Shown: positions 54,673-64,000 of the stretch, in pieces | How positions within the stretch are numbered: the first letter of the stretch is position 1 | Layout of the letters: each line of letters starts with the position of its first letter | DNA from: Agroathelia rolfsii | Taxonomy: Eukaryota; Basidiomycota; Agaricomycetes; Amylocorticiales; Amylocorticiaceae | DNA length: 64,000 bases | Assembly (NCBI GenBank): GCA_018343915.1 | Contig: JABRWF010000001.1 | Span: forward strand, 806,001 to 870,000 | Reading direction: 5' to 3' | The notes under the pieces: generated by a model | The model's input: the letters and a program-made list of their open reading frames with translations, nothing else | Told to the model about the DNA's origin: nothing | The model's database searches: none | Translations under genes and position numbers: made by a program

Positions 54673-55547
54673 TGTCAAGAGCTGCCTTCACAGCTAGCTT
54701 GGGCAGTGTGGCAATGCCCCTGGAGCACTAACTACTAGAGCTGCTCACTGCTGGATAGCAGCCCTGTGGGTTTGTGGAGATGCCTCTTCGATATCTTGGG
54801 GCTTGCAGCGATACGGGTGACATGGCAAGCAGGTATGGCATACGGCAAGTTGAACAGGTGGTCCAGCGAGATTGTGCGTAGACAGAGAGATCAAGCAGGA
54901 GACAAGAAACTAGACGAGATACTCAAGGACACTCAAGTCCACAGGTTGACCACTAATGATGCAGCGGGTGTAGAGCTTGTTTAGGGCTAAACACACTTAA
55001 TTTTCTGACTACTGTATCTACTACATCAAGTACAGTACATATATACGAAGTATAGTAGTTGAGAAAATGATAAATAAAGAAAGGCATGAAAACAATAAGA
55101 AACAATAAGTAATAGCATGTGCCGTGCACTCTGGTAGTTGTGCCATGCTGTGCACAAAGGCGGGGGTGTGTTCCTTCGGAACCATCGGTAGTCTGATCGT
55201 CGATCAGAGCACAATCATAGGAGAGTCAAAGCGCGATCTTCCCAGATAGGAAGAATCCGCTGGTGCGGGCACATGGCAACTTGGAGGTTGATGTCAAGAA
55301 GGCCAGTCGGTATGTGGAACACTCTGATGGACAGAAGCGCCTCGATAATGGGAAGGAAGCACGGGAAGGCACTATGTACATGGCTCTGGGGAAATGTCGG
55401 TGGACACATTGGAAATGCATCTGATGCATGGGGTATGCAGCAACTCGGAAGGGAGGGCATCACTGGTGACTCCATCATAGATGTTCGCATGTGTTGATGT
55501 GTGCAATCGGGACGTTTGGCAGCCAGGTGCGTTGGCAGATTGTGACA
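54673..55547 (-). repeat. Solo D LTR in E3
   Basis: 875 bases, perfect target duplication TAGAT (54,668-54,672 and 55,548-55,552). It sits at the 5' end of the transposase gene. Confidence 0.95.
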
Positions 55548-56120
55548 TAGATAACATCAAGGACTTATTAATTAGATAAAGGTTTCATAGTAGTATAGAG
55601 ATGATGGTGGTGGCAGTTTAAGAGTTGTTTGTATTTATTTGTACTAAATAGGGGGTATTTAAATGTGTGGTGGTACTGCTTACATAATTAGTATAGTATA
55701 ACTTGTGTTTTACTATAAAAAGTATATTTCAATTAAGTGGCAACAAAACTGTCTCAATGATACCCCTTGAAAGAATAATACATAACTCTATGGTTTATTG
55801 ACCAAATCACATGACCCAGGGCTCGATTTAAAGCAGATATGGTATACTTGATAGGAGTATTTTTAGTATAATTTCAAGTATTTTATTTCCGGAGATATAG
55901 ATCAAAAGTTGTAAAAAATGCAAACATTGAGACAGTTTTGTCACTCAGTGTAAGTCAAAAGCAAGATTGCATTATGCTTGTCCTTGTACTTGGATGTGGT
56001 ACACAGACAAACAAATAATGTAACTACTACAAAAATCCATAGCTACATATTATAGTCATGTGGAGCATGACTGTGACTCTGTCACTCCCATCGAGGCATG
56101 GATTGCCTATTCTAACACAC

Positions 56121-56996
56121 TGTCACAATCTGCCAACGCACCTAGCCACCAAATGTCCCAATTGCACACATTGACACATGCAAACATCTACGACAGAGTC
56201 ACCGGCGACACCCTCCCTTCTGAGTCGCTGCATATCCCATGCATCGGAAGCATTTCTAATGCGTCTACCGACGTTTCCCTGGAGCCATGTACACAGTGCC
56301 TTCCCATGCTTCCTTCCCATCATTGATGCGCTTCTGTCCATCAGAGCATTCCACATACTGACTGGACTTCTCGAAGACACTCCCCGAGTCGCCATGTGCC
56401 TGCACCAGCAGATTCTTCCTATCTGGGAAGATTGCACTTGGACTTTCCTCCTGATTGCGCTCTGATCAACAATCAGACTGCCAATGGTTCCGAAGGAACG
56501 CATCCCTGCCTTTGTGCACAGCATGGCATGACTACCAGAGCATGCAGTGCACGCTGGATCTTTATTGTCTTTATTGTCTTTACGTATTTCTTTATTTATC
56601 ATTTTTATGACTACTGTACTTTGTATATATGTACTGTACCTAATGTAGTAGTTACAGTAGTTGGAAAATTAAGTGTGTTTAGCCCTAAATAAGCCCTACA
56701 CCCACTGCATTGTTAGCAGTCAACCTGTAGACTTGAGCGTCCTTGAGTATCTCATCTAGCCTTTCTCTTCTTGCTTGATCTCTCCGCTCTATGCTCAATC
56801 TCGCCGGAACACCTATACCAACCTGCCGTGCGCTTGTCTGCTCACCGCAACACCTGTATTGCTGCAGGCTCCAAGATATCAAAGAGGCAATTCTACAAAT
56901 CCACAGGGCTGCTATCTGGCAGTGAGCTGCTTAGTAGTTAGCGCTCCCGGGGCATCGCTACACTGCCCGAGCTAGCTGCAAAGGCAGCTCTTGACA
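56121..56996 (+). repeat. Solo D LTR in F
   Basis: 876 bases, target duplication CACAC (56,116-56,120) and CATAC (56,997-57,001), inserted at the junction of F LTR and internal part. Confidence 0.92.
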
Positions 56997-57093
56997 CATA
57001 CCCCCTCAATCCTTGCAATTAAACCCAAAGGAAATCCAACCAAAAGAAAAGAAAATCCTATGTAAGTAGTGTAGATGTAGGTAGAGTAGTTTA

Positions 57094-59197
57094 TGTTAGA
57101 ATAGGCAATCCATGCCTTGATGGGAGTAATGGAGTCACAGTCACGCGGAGCGTGACTGTAGTATGTAGCTATGAATTTCTGTAGTAGTTACTTCATTCAT
57201 TTGTCCACATACTGCATCCAAGTACAACAATAAGTGTAATTCAATCTAGCTTTGGACTTATTACTGGCTAGCTCACTCTTTTCTCACACAAACAAATCTG
57301 TGTAGCAGCACATAAAATTGCATTTCACCTGGTCAATCAATAGATGTTTGGCTGTCTGATCAGGCAGCGAGCCATGAAATGTCTTGTTCTTGCCCTTCAG
57401 CAAGCAGCTACTCCTGGGGAGCATTTTTTTGATGTACAAGGAACCAACACAACGAGCCTAGCTAACTTGTCTACATGCCAACTGCATGAAAATCAACACA
57501 ATATATATTTACTTATGCTTAAGACACTTGCATGCTAACTATTATGCCAAAGGAGTGCTCAATGGCCTCCTAAGTTCATTCCCCTAGTACGTCACCAGCC
57601 ATATATGCCCAATGTATACCGTTTTGTGCTCACACACAAAAGTAGCTGATAGAAGCAGCTCACCAGATGACCTGTGCATGAACCGCCATTAAGTTACAAT
57701 AGCCGACTGCTGAATGAGCTACAGGCCATCAAGTTAGGAAAGTGGACCTCTGAATGAGCACATAGTAGTGACATAAAACACCACTATCATTATATTGGGC
57801 AGATGACCTCTGAGCAACCAACTGCCATTAAGTCATTCAATTGACCTCTGAATGAGCAACCAAGATGACAAGTCAAGCCCAGACCACCAACATGCAAAAG
57901 GGAATAACCATCCAGAGAAAAGGCTCCTAAATCAATGAATGCACATAGATATGTTCATGAGCAGTACAATAGGCACAAAGGATGAGCAGCACACTAGGGG
58001 GTGTCAAGGCTTGCGCTCTTGACTAATCTGACAAACACAACCCCCTGTAAGGTACGGAGGCGGGCTGTAAAGCCGGGTTTTACGTGTGTGACTTGGTCAG
58101 ATGTTTTATCAGGGACCCACGTGCTCCCGTTGCTGCTCTTCGTAATAGGGTACTTCTATATGCTACTTTGCTAGGCTTGTGTTCGGTACTCTAGACTCAA
58201 TGTCTTCCCGGGTACTCGCTTTGCGTCAAATAGCTTATATATAGTACTTCTTACTCGAGACAGGCGGCTTAGCCCACCGTGGTCTACAATATCCCTGCAA
58301 GGTCTTATTACTGCCTTGACCAGAGTGAACTGGGTTTAATATCACGCGCAGAGCCCCTTATATATTGGGGACTTATGACTTATTGCCTTCTTGTAACAAG
58401 GCTTTACGGGAGCGCTTACTAAGATGCCCTAAAGGCCTTACACTTAATAAGAGGAAAGGGGGAGAGTGATGTGGGCTAAGGCAAACAAGCCTGAAGGCGA
58501 GATATATTAGTATTTATGTAAGCATACAAATGGGGGGGGTGCCCTTACCTAAAGGCGAGAAGGTTGAAGCTAAGGTTCAGGTAAGGGCTACATGCTTGTA
58601 TTTATACATAAATGAAAGGGCCCGTGCGCAGCCTTGATGGTCTGTGTGCAGCCGGGGTTCGTAAGCAGGAACATGTAAAATGCAGGGGCAGTGCTTTGTA
58701 CCTAAGTCCGATGAGCAACCGATCGGAGTGATGAGTCTAGTACTCCTTAGTAATCGCACAGTGATTGGAACGACCCTGGTTCCTGAGTCTAGACCTTTTG
58801 ATGAAAAGGAATGATCTAGACTCCGCCTTCCTAATATACTCTTGTCACGAGCACTCCTGTCACGTGGGGCTAACACAGCCAGTCACACGCGCGTCAAGAT
58901 GTCGCCTGCAAGGTATTTCATTCGTATCTCAGTCAATAAAAATCGTAAAAATACAATAAAAATATGTACATGTTCGTAAAGAAAAGGCGAAAAATGTTCA
59001 ACTCATAACAGGGGGTACTTAGCATGGCAACAACAGCCATTCCATTGTCATACAAAATCATTCTATTTTTGCTCAGGAGCAACACCCACCAAACGTGAAT
59101 GATGCAGTGGCAAGCATGCCCACCACTGTATCACACTACTGCCATCAAGTAGCATCAAACCACAAACATGATCCCAGCCACAAGAGATGACCAATGG
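57094..59197 (+). mobile_element. Element F, 5' part, holding LTR-A
   Basis: 5' LTR 57,094-57,288 with intact 10-base hairpin, then diverged internal sequence to 58,001, LTR-A, and more F internal sequence to 59,197, where LTR-H begins. No 3' LTR. Inserted into an older F in opposite orientation. Confidence 0.85.
58002..59010 (-). repeat. Solo LTR-A, young
   Basis: 1,009 bases, perfect target duplication GGGGG (57,997-58,001 and 59,011-59,015). Keeps many CpG sites lost in other copies. Confidence 0.95.
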
Positions 59198-60179
59198 TAT
59201 CAAGAGCACACCTAACTCTTACCACCAAAACTCAACCTAAGCCTATGTCAACCCCTGTAAGGTACAGGGTAGCTAAGTATTGGCTGTTTTACAACTCCCA
59301 AGGCTAGGGAAGCACAGGTGTACACTTCTTTGTGCTGTTAACACTGTTACACAAGTTCGAGTCTTTGTATCACCAAGCTTTACTCCAAGTCTACTAGACT
59401 TTCAAGCAAGGTCTATACACAGAACACAAACTGTCTTGTGTATGCGACTAGGCATGTGATGTATCTTAACTGTGATAAGTACAGGGCACTGCCTTTGCTT
59501 ACTTAGGTACACTAAGCACAATGATTTTGTTTACAGAAATGCAAATGGTCACCCAAAGGGCTGGACCTGTCTTATGCATTTCTAACATAGAGGAGCACTG
59601 AGCAACCTCTAGACAATAAGCAGCACTAAGCACACTTATTACCTCTTAGCACAAAGTAGAGAGGATTTTGAAGTAGGGGAGAGGAGGAGGGGAGACAGGC
59701 TTTGGTAGCCTAGAGAGATAAAGAGCTCTGAAGACAAAGTTTTTATTATATTAGCATTTATTTAATACAAAGCACTATTGTGCTTATCTAAAGATGAAGA
59801 GAATGAATCTGGGGTCTTCAGGCAGAGGCACTACAGGGTTATATACTAATTCTACCTGGTCTGTGCACCTTACATAGTCTGTATGCAGTAATGCTAAGTA
59901 TGGCATGATATTATACTATTATTGTTATTAATGAGTCTAATGTAGTGTTGTAATCTAGACCCATGTTCTAGACTCTGCTTATATAGCATGTCACATGACT
60001 AGTGGTCACATGATGGCCAGTCATGTGGTTGACTGATCACATGACTTGCTTAGTTATCAGAGTATGTACTTATGTAATATATGGTATATACATCAAAAAA
60101 TCGAGAAAATTCAGGAAAAATTCAGGAAAATAATAGAAAATTCAGAAGAAAATTATAATATAATGAGCAACTTGTAACA
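59198..60179 (-). repeat. LTR-H, 3' LTR of a minus-strand H element
   Basis: 982 bases, TATCAAGAG at left and TTGTAACA at right; followed by the polypurine tract AGAGGGGGTAA on the minus strand (60,190-60,180). Confidence 0.9.
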
Positions 60180-60455
60180 TTACCCCCTCTCTAGGGGCAA
60201 TCTGCCTCGGGTTGCCATTCTGTCAAGTTGTCCCAATTTTAGAAGGGTAGAAGCCCAAAAGTTGCTGCACTGATCTTTCTTGGTGCACTTGGATTGGATT
60301 TATAGAAATCTCTAATAGTGTCATTTGTATACATATCAGATTCTCTAACCCAGGTTTGTTCTTCTGGATATTCTTTCCAGGTTACCAAAAATTCCAATTT
60401 TCCACGCCGTAGTCTTGAATTAAGTACTTCTTCTATTTTGTACTCTTCTTCTCCT
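60180..60455 (-). pseudogene. Gypsy H pol end: chromodomain
   Basis: Minus-strand translation [53 protein letters not shown] matches the C-terminal chromodomain and tail at 23,850-24,110 with far fewer mutations. A single stop is seen in the tail. Cut at 60,456 by LTR-A. Confidence 0.88.
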
Positions 60456-61463
60456 TGTCAAGGCTTGCACGCTTGACTTATCTAATGAACACAACCCCCT
60501 ATAAGGTACGGAGGCGGGCCGTAAGGCTAGGTTTTACGTGTGTTACTTGGCTAGATATTTATCAGGGACCCACGTGCTTCCATTGCTGCTCTTCATAATA
60601 GGACACCCTATTAACTACTTTGCTAGGCTTGTAATCAGTACTCTAGACTTGTTGTCTTCCCGTGTACTTGCTTTGCGTCAAATAGTTTATACAATGTTTC
60701 TTACTGGAGACAGGTGGCTTAGCCCTCCGTGGTCTACGTTATCTCCGCAAGGACTTGTTACTGCCTTGACCAGAATAAACTAGATTTGTTGTCATGCGCA
60801 GTGCCTCCTTGTATTGAGGACTTAAGACTTAGACCGCCCTCTAATACTAGGGCTTACGTGTATGCTACTTAGATGCTATTAAGGCCTTATACTAAATAGA
60901 AGAGAGAGAGTGTGTGTAGGGGTGTGGGCTAGGGCAAACAAGCCTAAAGGTGAGAAGATATATTAGCTTATGTAGAGGAATACAAAATGGGGTGCCCTTA
61001 CCTGAAGGCGAGAAGGTCAAAGCTAAAGTTCAGGTAAGGGCTATATGCTTGTATTTATACATAAATGAAAGGGCCTGTGCGCAGCCTTGATGGTCTATGC
61101 ACAGCTGGGGTTCATAAGCAGGAACATGTCAAATGCAGGGGCAGTGCTTTGTGCCTAAGTCCAATGAGCAACTGATTAGAATGATGAGTCTAGTACTCCT
61201 TAGTAATCGCACAGTGATCAGAACATCCCTGGTTCCTAAGTCTAGACTTTTTGATGAAAAGGAATGATCTAGACTCCGCCTTCCTAATATACTCTTGTCA
61301 CAAGCACTCCTGTCACGTGGGGCTAACACAGCCAGTTACACATGCGTCAAGATGTTGCCTGCAAGGTATTTCGTCCATAACTTGGTCAAATAAAATCGTA
61401 AAAATACAATAAAAATATGTACATGTTCGTAAGGAAAATGCAAAAAATGTCCAACTCATAACA
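60456..61463 (-). repeat. LTR-A bridging a deletion in gypsy H
   Basis: 1,008 bases. Flanks CTCCT (60,451-60,455) and GCTGC (61,464-61,468) do not match, and the flanks belong to the two ends of the H coding region (pol end on the left, gag on the right). The pol between is missing. Confidence 0.88.
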
Positions 61464-61903
61464 GCTGCCACTTTTTGGAAAGGATTGTTTGGGCTGCCTT
61501 TGTCAGCTTTTGGGCTTCTATGATCCCATGCTACATACCCTTTCTTTTGGCAATTATAGCAAATGATATCCTTCTGCCTGAACAGGTTGTTGGATTGTAT
61601 GGTTGGGTTGTTTTGCATTGCAGCCACTTGTAACGGGGAGGTCTGCTGAGCAGGACCTGCACTCAGGAATGGGTTTTTTGATGCATTGGGTGTCCTTCCC
61701 AATATGGTAGCCAAAATGTCCATTGTGTTGGGATTATTTCTCTGGAGGTCTAACTAGGAGTTGTTGTTGTACCAGTATCTCTTACTGGACAGCATTTCTT
61801 CTTTCATCAAATTGACTTCTGCATCATGTGCTGCATTCATCAATTTTGTTAGGGTTGAGGTGTCTCTATCCCAACCTGTGATAATACGTTGTAGCTTGAC
61901 GTT
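61464..61903 (-). pseudogene. Gypsy H gag fragment (zinc knuckle)
   Basis: Minus-strand translation has LTKLMNAAHDAEVNLM, then NNNPNTMDILATILGRTPN and a knuckle CYNCQKKGYVAWDHR in which the last position of the CCHC box is not Cys. One TAG near 61,753. The frame runs into LTR-A on one side and is cut by LTR-H on the other. Confidence 0.8.
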
Positions 61904-62886
61904 TGTTACGAGTTACTCATTGTATTATAATTTTATTTCGAATTTTTCACTATTTTTCTGAATTTTTCCTGATTTTTCTCTATTTTCTGATGTATATATT
62001 GTATATTACATAAGCATACACTCTGATGACTAAGCAAGTCATGTGACCAGTTGACCACGTGACTGGCCATCATGTGACCACTAGTCATGTGACATATCAT
62101 GTAAGCAGAGTCTAGAACATGGGTCTGGATCATGACACTACTTTAAGACTCACTATAATAAATAATGGCGCAATATCACGCTATACTTAGCATTACTATG
62201 CACAGACCATGTAATTGCGCACAGACCAGGTAGAATTAGTATATAACCCTGTAGTGCCTCTACCTGAAGACCTCAGATTTGTTCTCTTTGTCTTCAGGTA
62301 AGTACAGTAGTGCTTTTGTATTAAGTAGAATGCTAACATAATAAAACCTTTGTCTTCAGAGTCCGTTTCCTCTTTAGGCCTCAGAGCCTGTCTCATCTCC
62401 TATTCTCTCTCCTCTACAAATCCTCTCTGCTTCGTGCTAGGAGGTAACCAGTGTGCTCTGTGCTACTGGTTGTTTAGAGGTTGCTTTGTGCCCCTCTATG
62501 TTAGAAATGCATAATATAGGTCCAGCCCATTGGGTGACCACTTGCATTTCTGTACACACATTCATAGTGCTTAGTGCACTCAAGCAAACAAAGGCGTTGC
62601 CCTATGTTTGTCATGGTTAAGATACATCGCACCCATATCTGCATACGCAAGAGACTTCTTGTCTTGACAATAGACCTTGTGTGAAAGCTTAGTAAGCTTG
62701 GAGTAACACCTGGTGATTGAAAAGCTAGAAGTTGAGTGATAGCAAAGACTGGGCAAGGAAGTGTACACCCACGTGTCCTAGGTCTTAGGAGTTGTAAAAC
62801 AGCCTTACTGGCTACCCCGCACCTTACAGGGGTTGACGTAGACACTAGTTGAGTTTTGGTGACAAGAGTCAGGTGTGCTCTTGACA
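61904..62886 (+). repeat. LTR-H, 5' LTR
   Basis: 983 bases, TGTTACGAG to CTCTTGACA. TATATAA at 62,240-62,246; inverted repeat TACCTGAAGAC / GTCTTCAGGTA; primer-like AGATTTGTTCT at 62,275-62,285, 35 bases below TATATAA. Left flank ACGTT is one half of the target duplication; the other lies off the right edge. Confidence 0.92.
62298..62359 (+). other. Candidate leader intron in LTR-H
   Basis: CTTCAG|GTAAGT … TGCTAAC (62,331-62,337) … CTTCAG|AG, 62 bases. Donor and branch site match consensus closely; the branch A is about 23 bases from the acceptor. Confidence 0.55.
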
Positions 62887-62888
62887 TT

Positions 62889-62899
62889 AGAACAAATCT
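62889..62899 (+). promoter_or_regulatory. Self-priming primer-binding site of H
   Basis: AGAACAAATCT, two bases after the LTR, is perfectly complementary to AGATTTGTTCT at 62,275-62,285 in the same LTR. Confidence 0.72.
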
Positions 62900-64000
62900 C
62901 CCCTTCCCTTTCTGCGCTAGTTGCTTTGTGCATCTAGAGGTGGTATAGTGAGCCACATTATTTTGAGCAAAAAACAATTACTGTATAAATTTTGTAAACT
63001 ACGACAGTCAAATACAATACAGAGTATTAGCTTTCCACTTTGCATATCTCTTGTTTTGGGAGTATTCTTGGCCAGCTTGCAAGTGGTATTAGTATCCACG
63101 GTTGCATTGGTTCTTTCAAGCTATTAAAGGGAACATCACCCAAGTAGATAGACAAAAAAGACTCTGGTCGCTACAAGTAGCCCAAAACAAGTAGTATACA
63201 TTTAGTAGAATTAGGCCTAGCTCAAAGGGCAAAAACCTCTTTTATCCCGAAGAAATCACCTTGGGAGTCTCCAGTATTAACTGTTGAGCTTGCCCATCAT
63301 TTCACACCTAAACCCATCATGAGAACCCACCCCTCCTTATCCCAAGTCAGAAGAGGAATCTTTGGAAGCCGAATCATCGGAAGCAGAATCCTCTGACGAG
63401 GAAAATCCCACATTTTTTCCCCCATTCCCATCGGCTCACGCATCAGCACAAGCCTCAGTCCACGCATCACCTCGCCCTGAATCACCTATGGCACAACAAG
63501 TTGACAATGCTGCACTCATGCAGCAGCTCATCCAGAACCAAACAATAATGATGCAGTGGATGCAGCAACAATCTGAGTCTAGAGGGAAACCAAAAGAAAT
63601 CGGTCATGCCCCCCCTATATTCGACGGCCAATGGATTAACTACCATCCCTTCCTACAAAAATTCCAGGCCTACCTAGAACTAAATCCTAGAGTTTATGTA
63701 ACAGATGAGGAGAAGGTTAAATACCTTCTGGGTTTAATGGTGGAAGGTGCCATGGCTTGGTCCAGCCTGTGGTACACCGAATTAGGACTATAGAACCAGG
63801 TACCTGGACCCGTTACATACCAGGAAGTAATCGATAGTTTCAAGTCCCTTTTTAGGGCCTTCGATGAAAAAGTAGCAGCAAGAGACCAATTGCGTCATCT
63901 ACGGCAAGGAACTACATCCACAAGAAATTTTGGGATGGCATTCATGCTGTTAGGTAAAAGGACAGGGTTGTCAGATGATGACCTAAGAGAAAAGTACCTG
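62900..64000 (+). pseudogene. Gypsy H leader and Gag, running off the window
   Basis: After a leader of about 400 bases, a Gag frame begins near 63,323 with an acidic Ser/Glu start (EAESSEAESSDEE), MAQQVDNAALMQQLIQNQTIMM, APPIFDGQWINYHPFLQKF and YLLGLMVEGAMAW, then SFKSLFRAFDEKVAARDQL and LREKYL at the edge. No ATG is in frame: a TGA stands at 63,320, so the start codon may be lost or displaced by one base (an ATG at 63,319 is in another frame). A TAG lies at 63,791-63,793. Still one of the less decayed copies. Confidence 0.82.

Larger units (their letters stand above)
46935..55952 (-). mobile_element. Tc1-like transposon E3 with two nested D insertions
   Basis: Both terminal repeats are present (TACACTAAGTG at 46,935; CACTCAGTGTA at 55,952). 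Removing D elements and their duplications leaves 1,625 bases, exactly the length of E2. Transposase pieces on the minus strand: 54,672-54,109 (N-terminal helix-turn-helix and WKRVIW) and 47,595-47,200 (catalytic Asp and Glu, QQDNDPKYKSK, SPDLNPIEHLW). It has fewer stops than E2. Confidence 0.92.
46909..57093 (-). mobile_element. Element F, 3' part, holding E3 and a D LTR
   Basis: 3' LTR at 46,909-56,117 when E3 (46,935-55,952) is removed; internal sequence 56,118-57,093 holds a solo D LTR and is cut by another F at 57,094. Confidence 0.85.

Noticed and set aside
57344..57538. Small open frame MFGCLIRQRAMKCLVLALQ…
   Set aside because: It lies in diverged F internal sequence, with no conserved frame in other F copies.
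1..64000. CRISPR arrays, ribosomal RNA genes, bacterial operons
   Set aside because: No regularly spaced repeats, no rRNA sequence, and spliced genes with short introns; this is a eukaryotic (fungal) sequence.

Overview
The window looks like a transposon nest from a basidiomycete fungus, probably an agaricomycete; the species cannot be named from sequence alone. The evidence is two spliced host genes with short introns (48-66 bases, GT...CTRAY...AG), one of them resembling a basidiomycete-specific membrane protein family, set among chromodomain gypsy elements, a copia element, Tc1-like transposons and tiny non-autonomous LTR elements. Almost everything else is retroelement. I use working names: A, H, J and K (LTRs of about 830-1015 bases), D (about 875-base LTR, gag-only element), F (193-base LTR, 1.6 kb, no coding), C (copia, 354-base LTR), E (Tc1-like, 1,625 bases) and a 385-base TRIM.

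Layout. 1-14,690 is a nest. A J fragment holds a Tc1-like element E; E holds gypsy A3 (minus); its gag holds copia C (2,615-11,275); the copia integrase holds a D solo LTR; D holds an F element with identical LTRs. A solo LTR-A sits in the copia reverse transcriptase, and a further gypsy (A2) runs off the left edge. 14,691-19,265 is the first host island, with an alpha/beta hydrolase gene (15,100-16,316, minus, four exons). 19,266-25,938 holds solo LTRs and the 3' part of a gypsy H. 25,939-29,344 is the second host island, with a multi-exon membrane protein gene (26,326-28,081, minus). 31,178-38,672 is the most complete gypsy (A1), with gag, protease, reverse transcriptase, RNase H, integrase and chromodomain but several stops. 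38,673-46,862 is an LTR-H holding F, E, LTR-A, J, K and the TRIM. 46,863-57,093 is an F holding E, which holds a complete D element and a solo D. 57,094-64,000 holds F, H (minus), LTR-A and the 5' part of an H element running off the right edge.

Most insertions can be proved by 5-base target duplications that I read directly, so the order of events is unusually clear. Decay is mainly C-to-T and G-to-A: nearly every broken codon is TAG, TGA or TAA where relatives have Trp, Gln or Arg, and young copies keep CpG that old copies have lost.

The most interesting signals are as follows. (1) A 385-base TRIM carries a tRNA-like sequence in each LTR. (2) A self-priming design is shared by gypsy A, H, D and the tiny F: the sequence just inside the 5' LTR is complementary to a site about 34 bases below the TATA box of the same LTR. 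(3) LTRs A, H, J and K each contain a candidate 56-62-base intron just below that site, bounded by a repeated CTTCAG. (4) Gypsy A1 has a G-GGT-TTT slippery heptamer at its gag-pol junction. (5) The complete D element carries gag but no pol.
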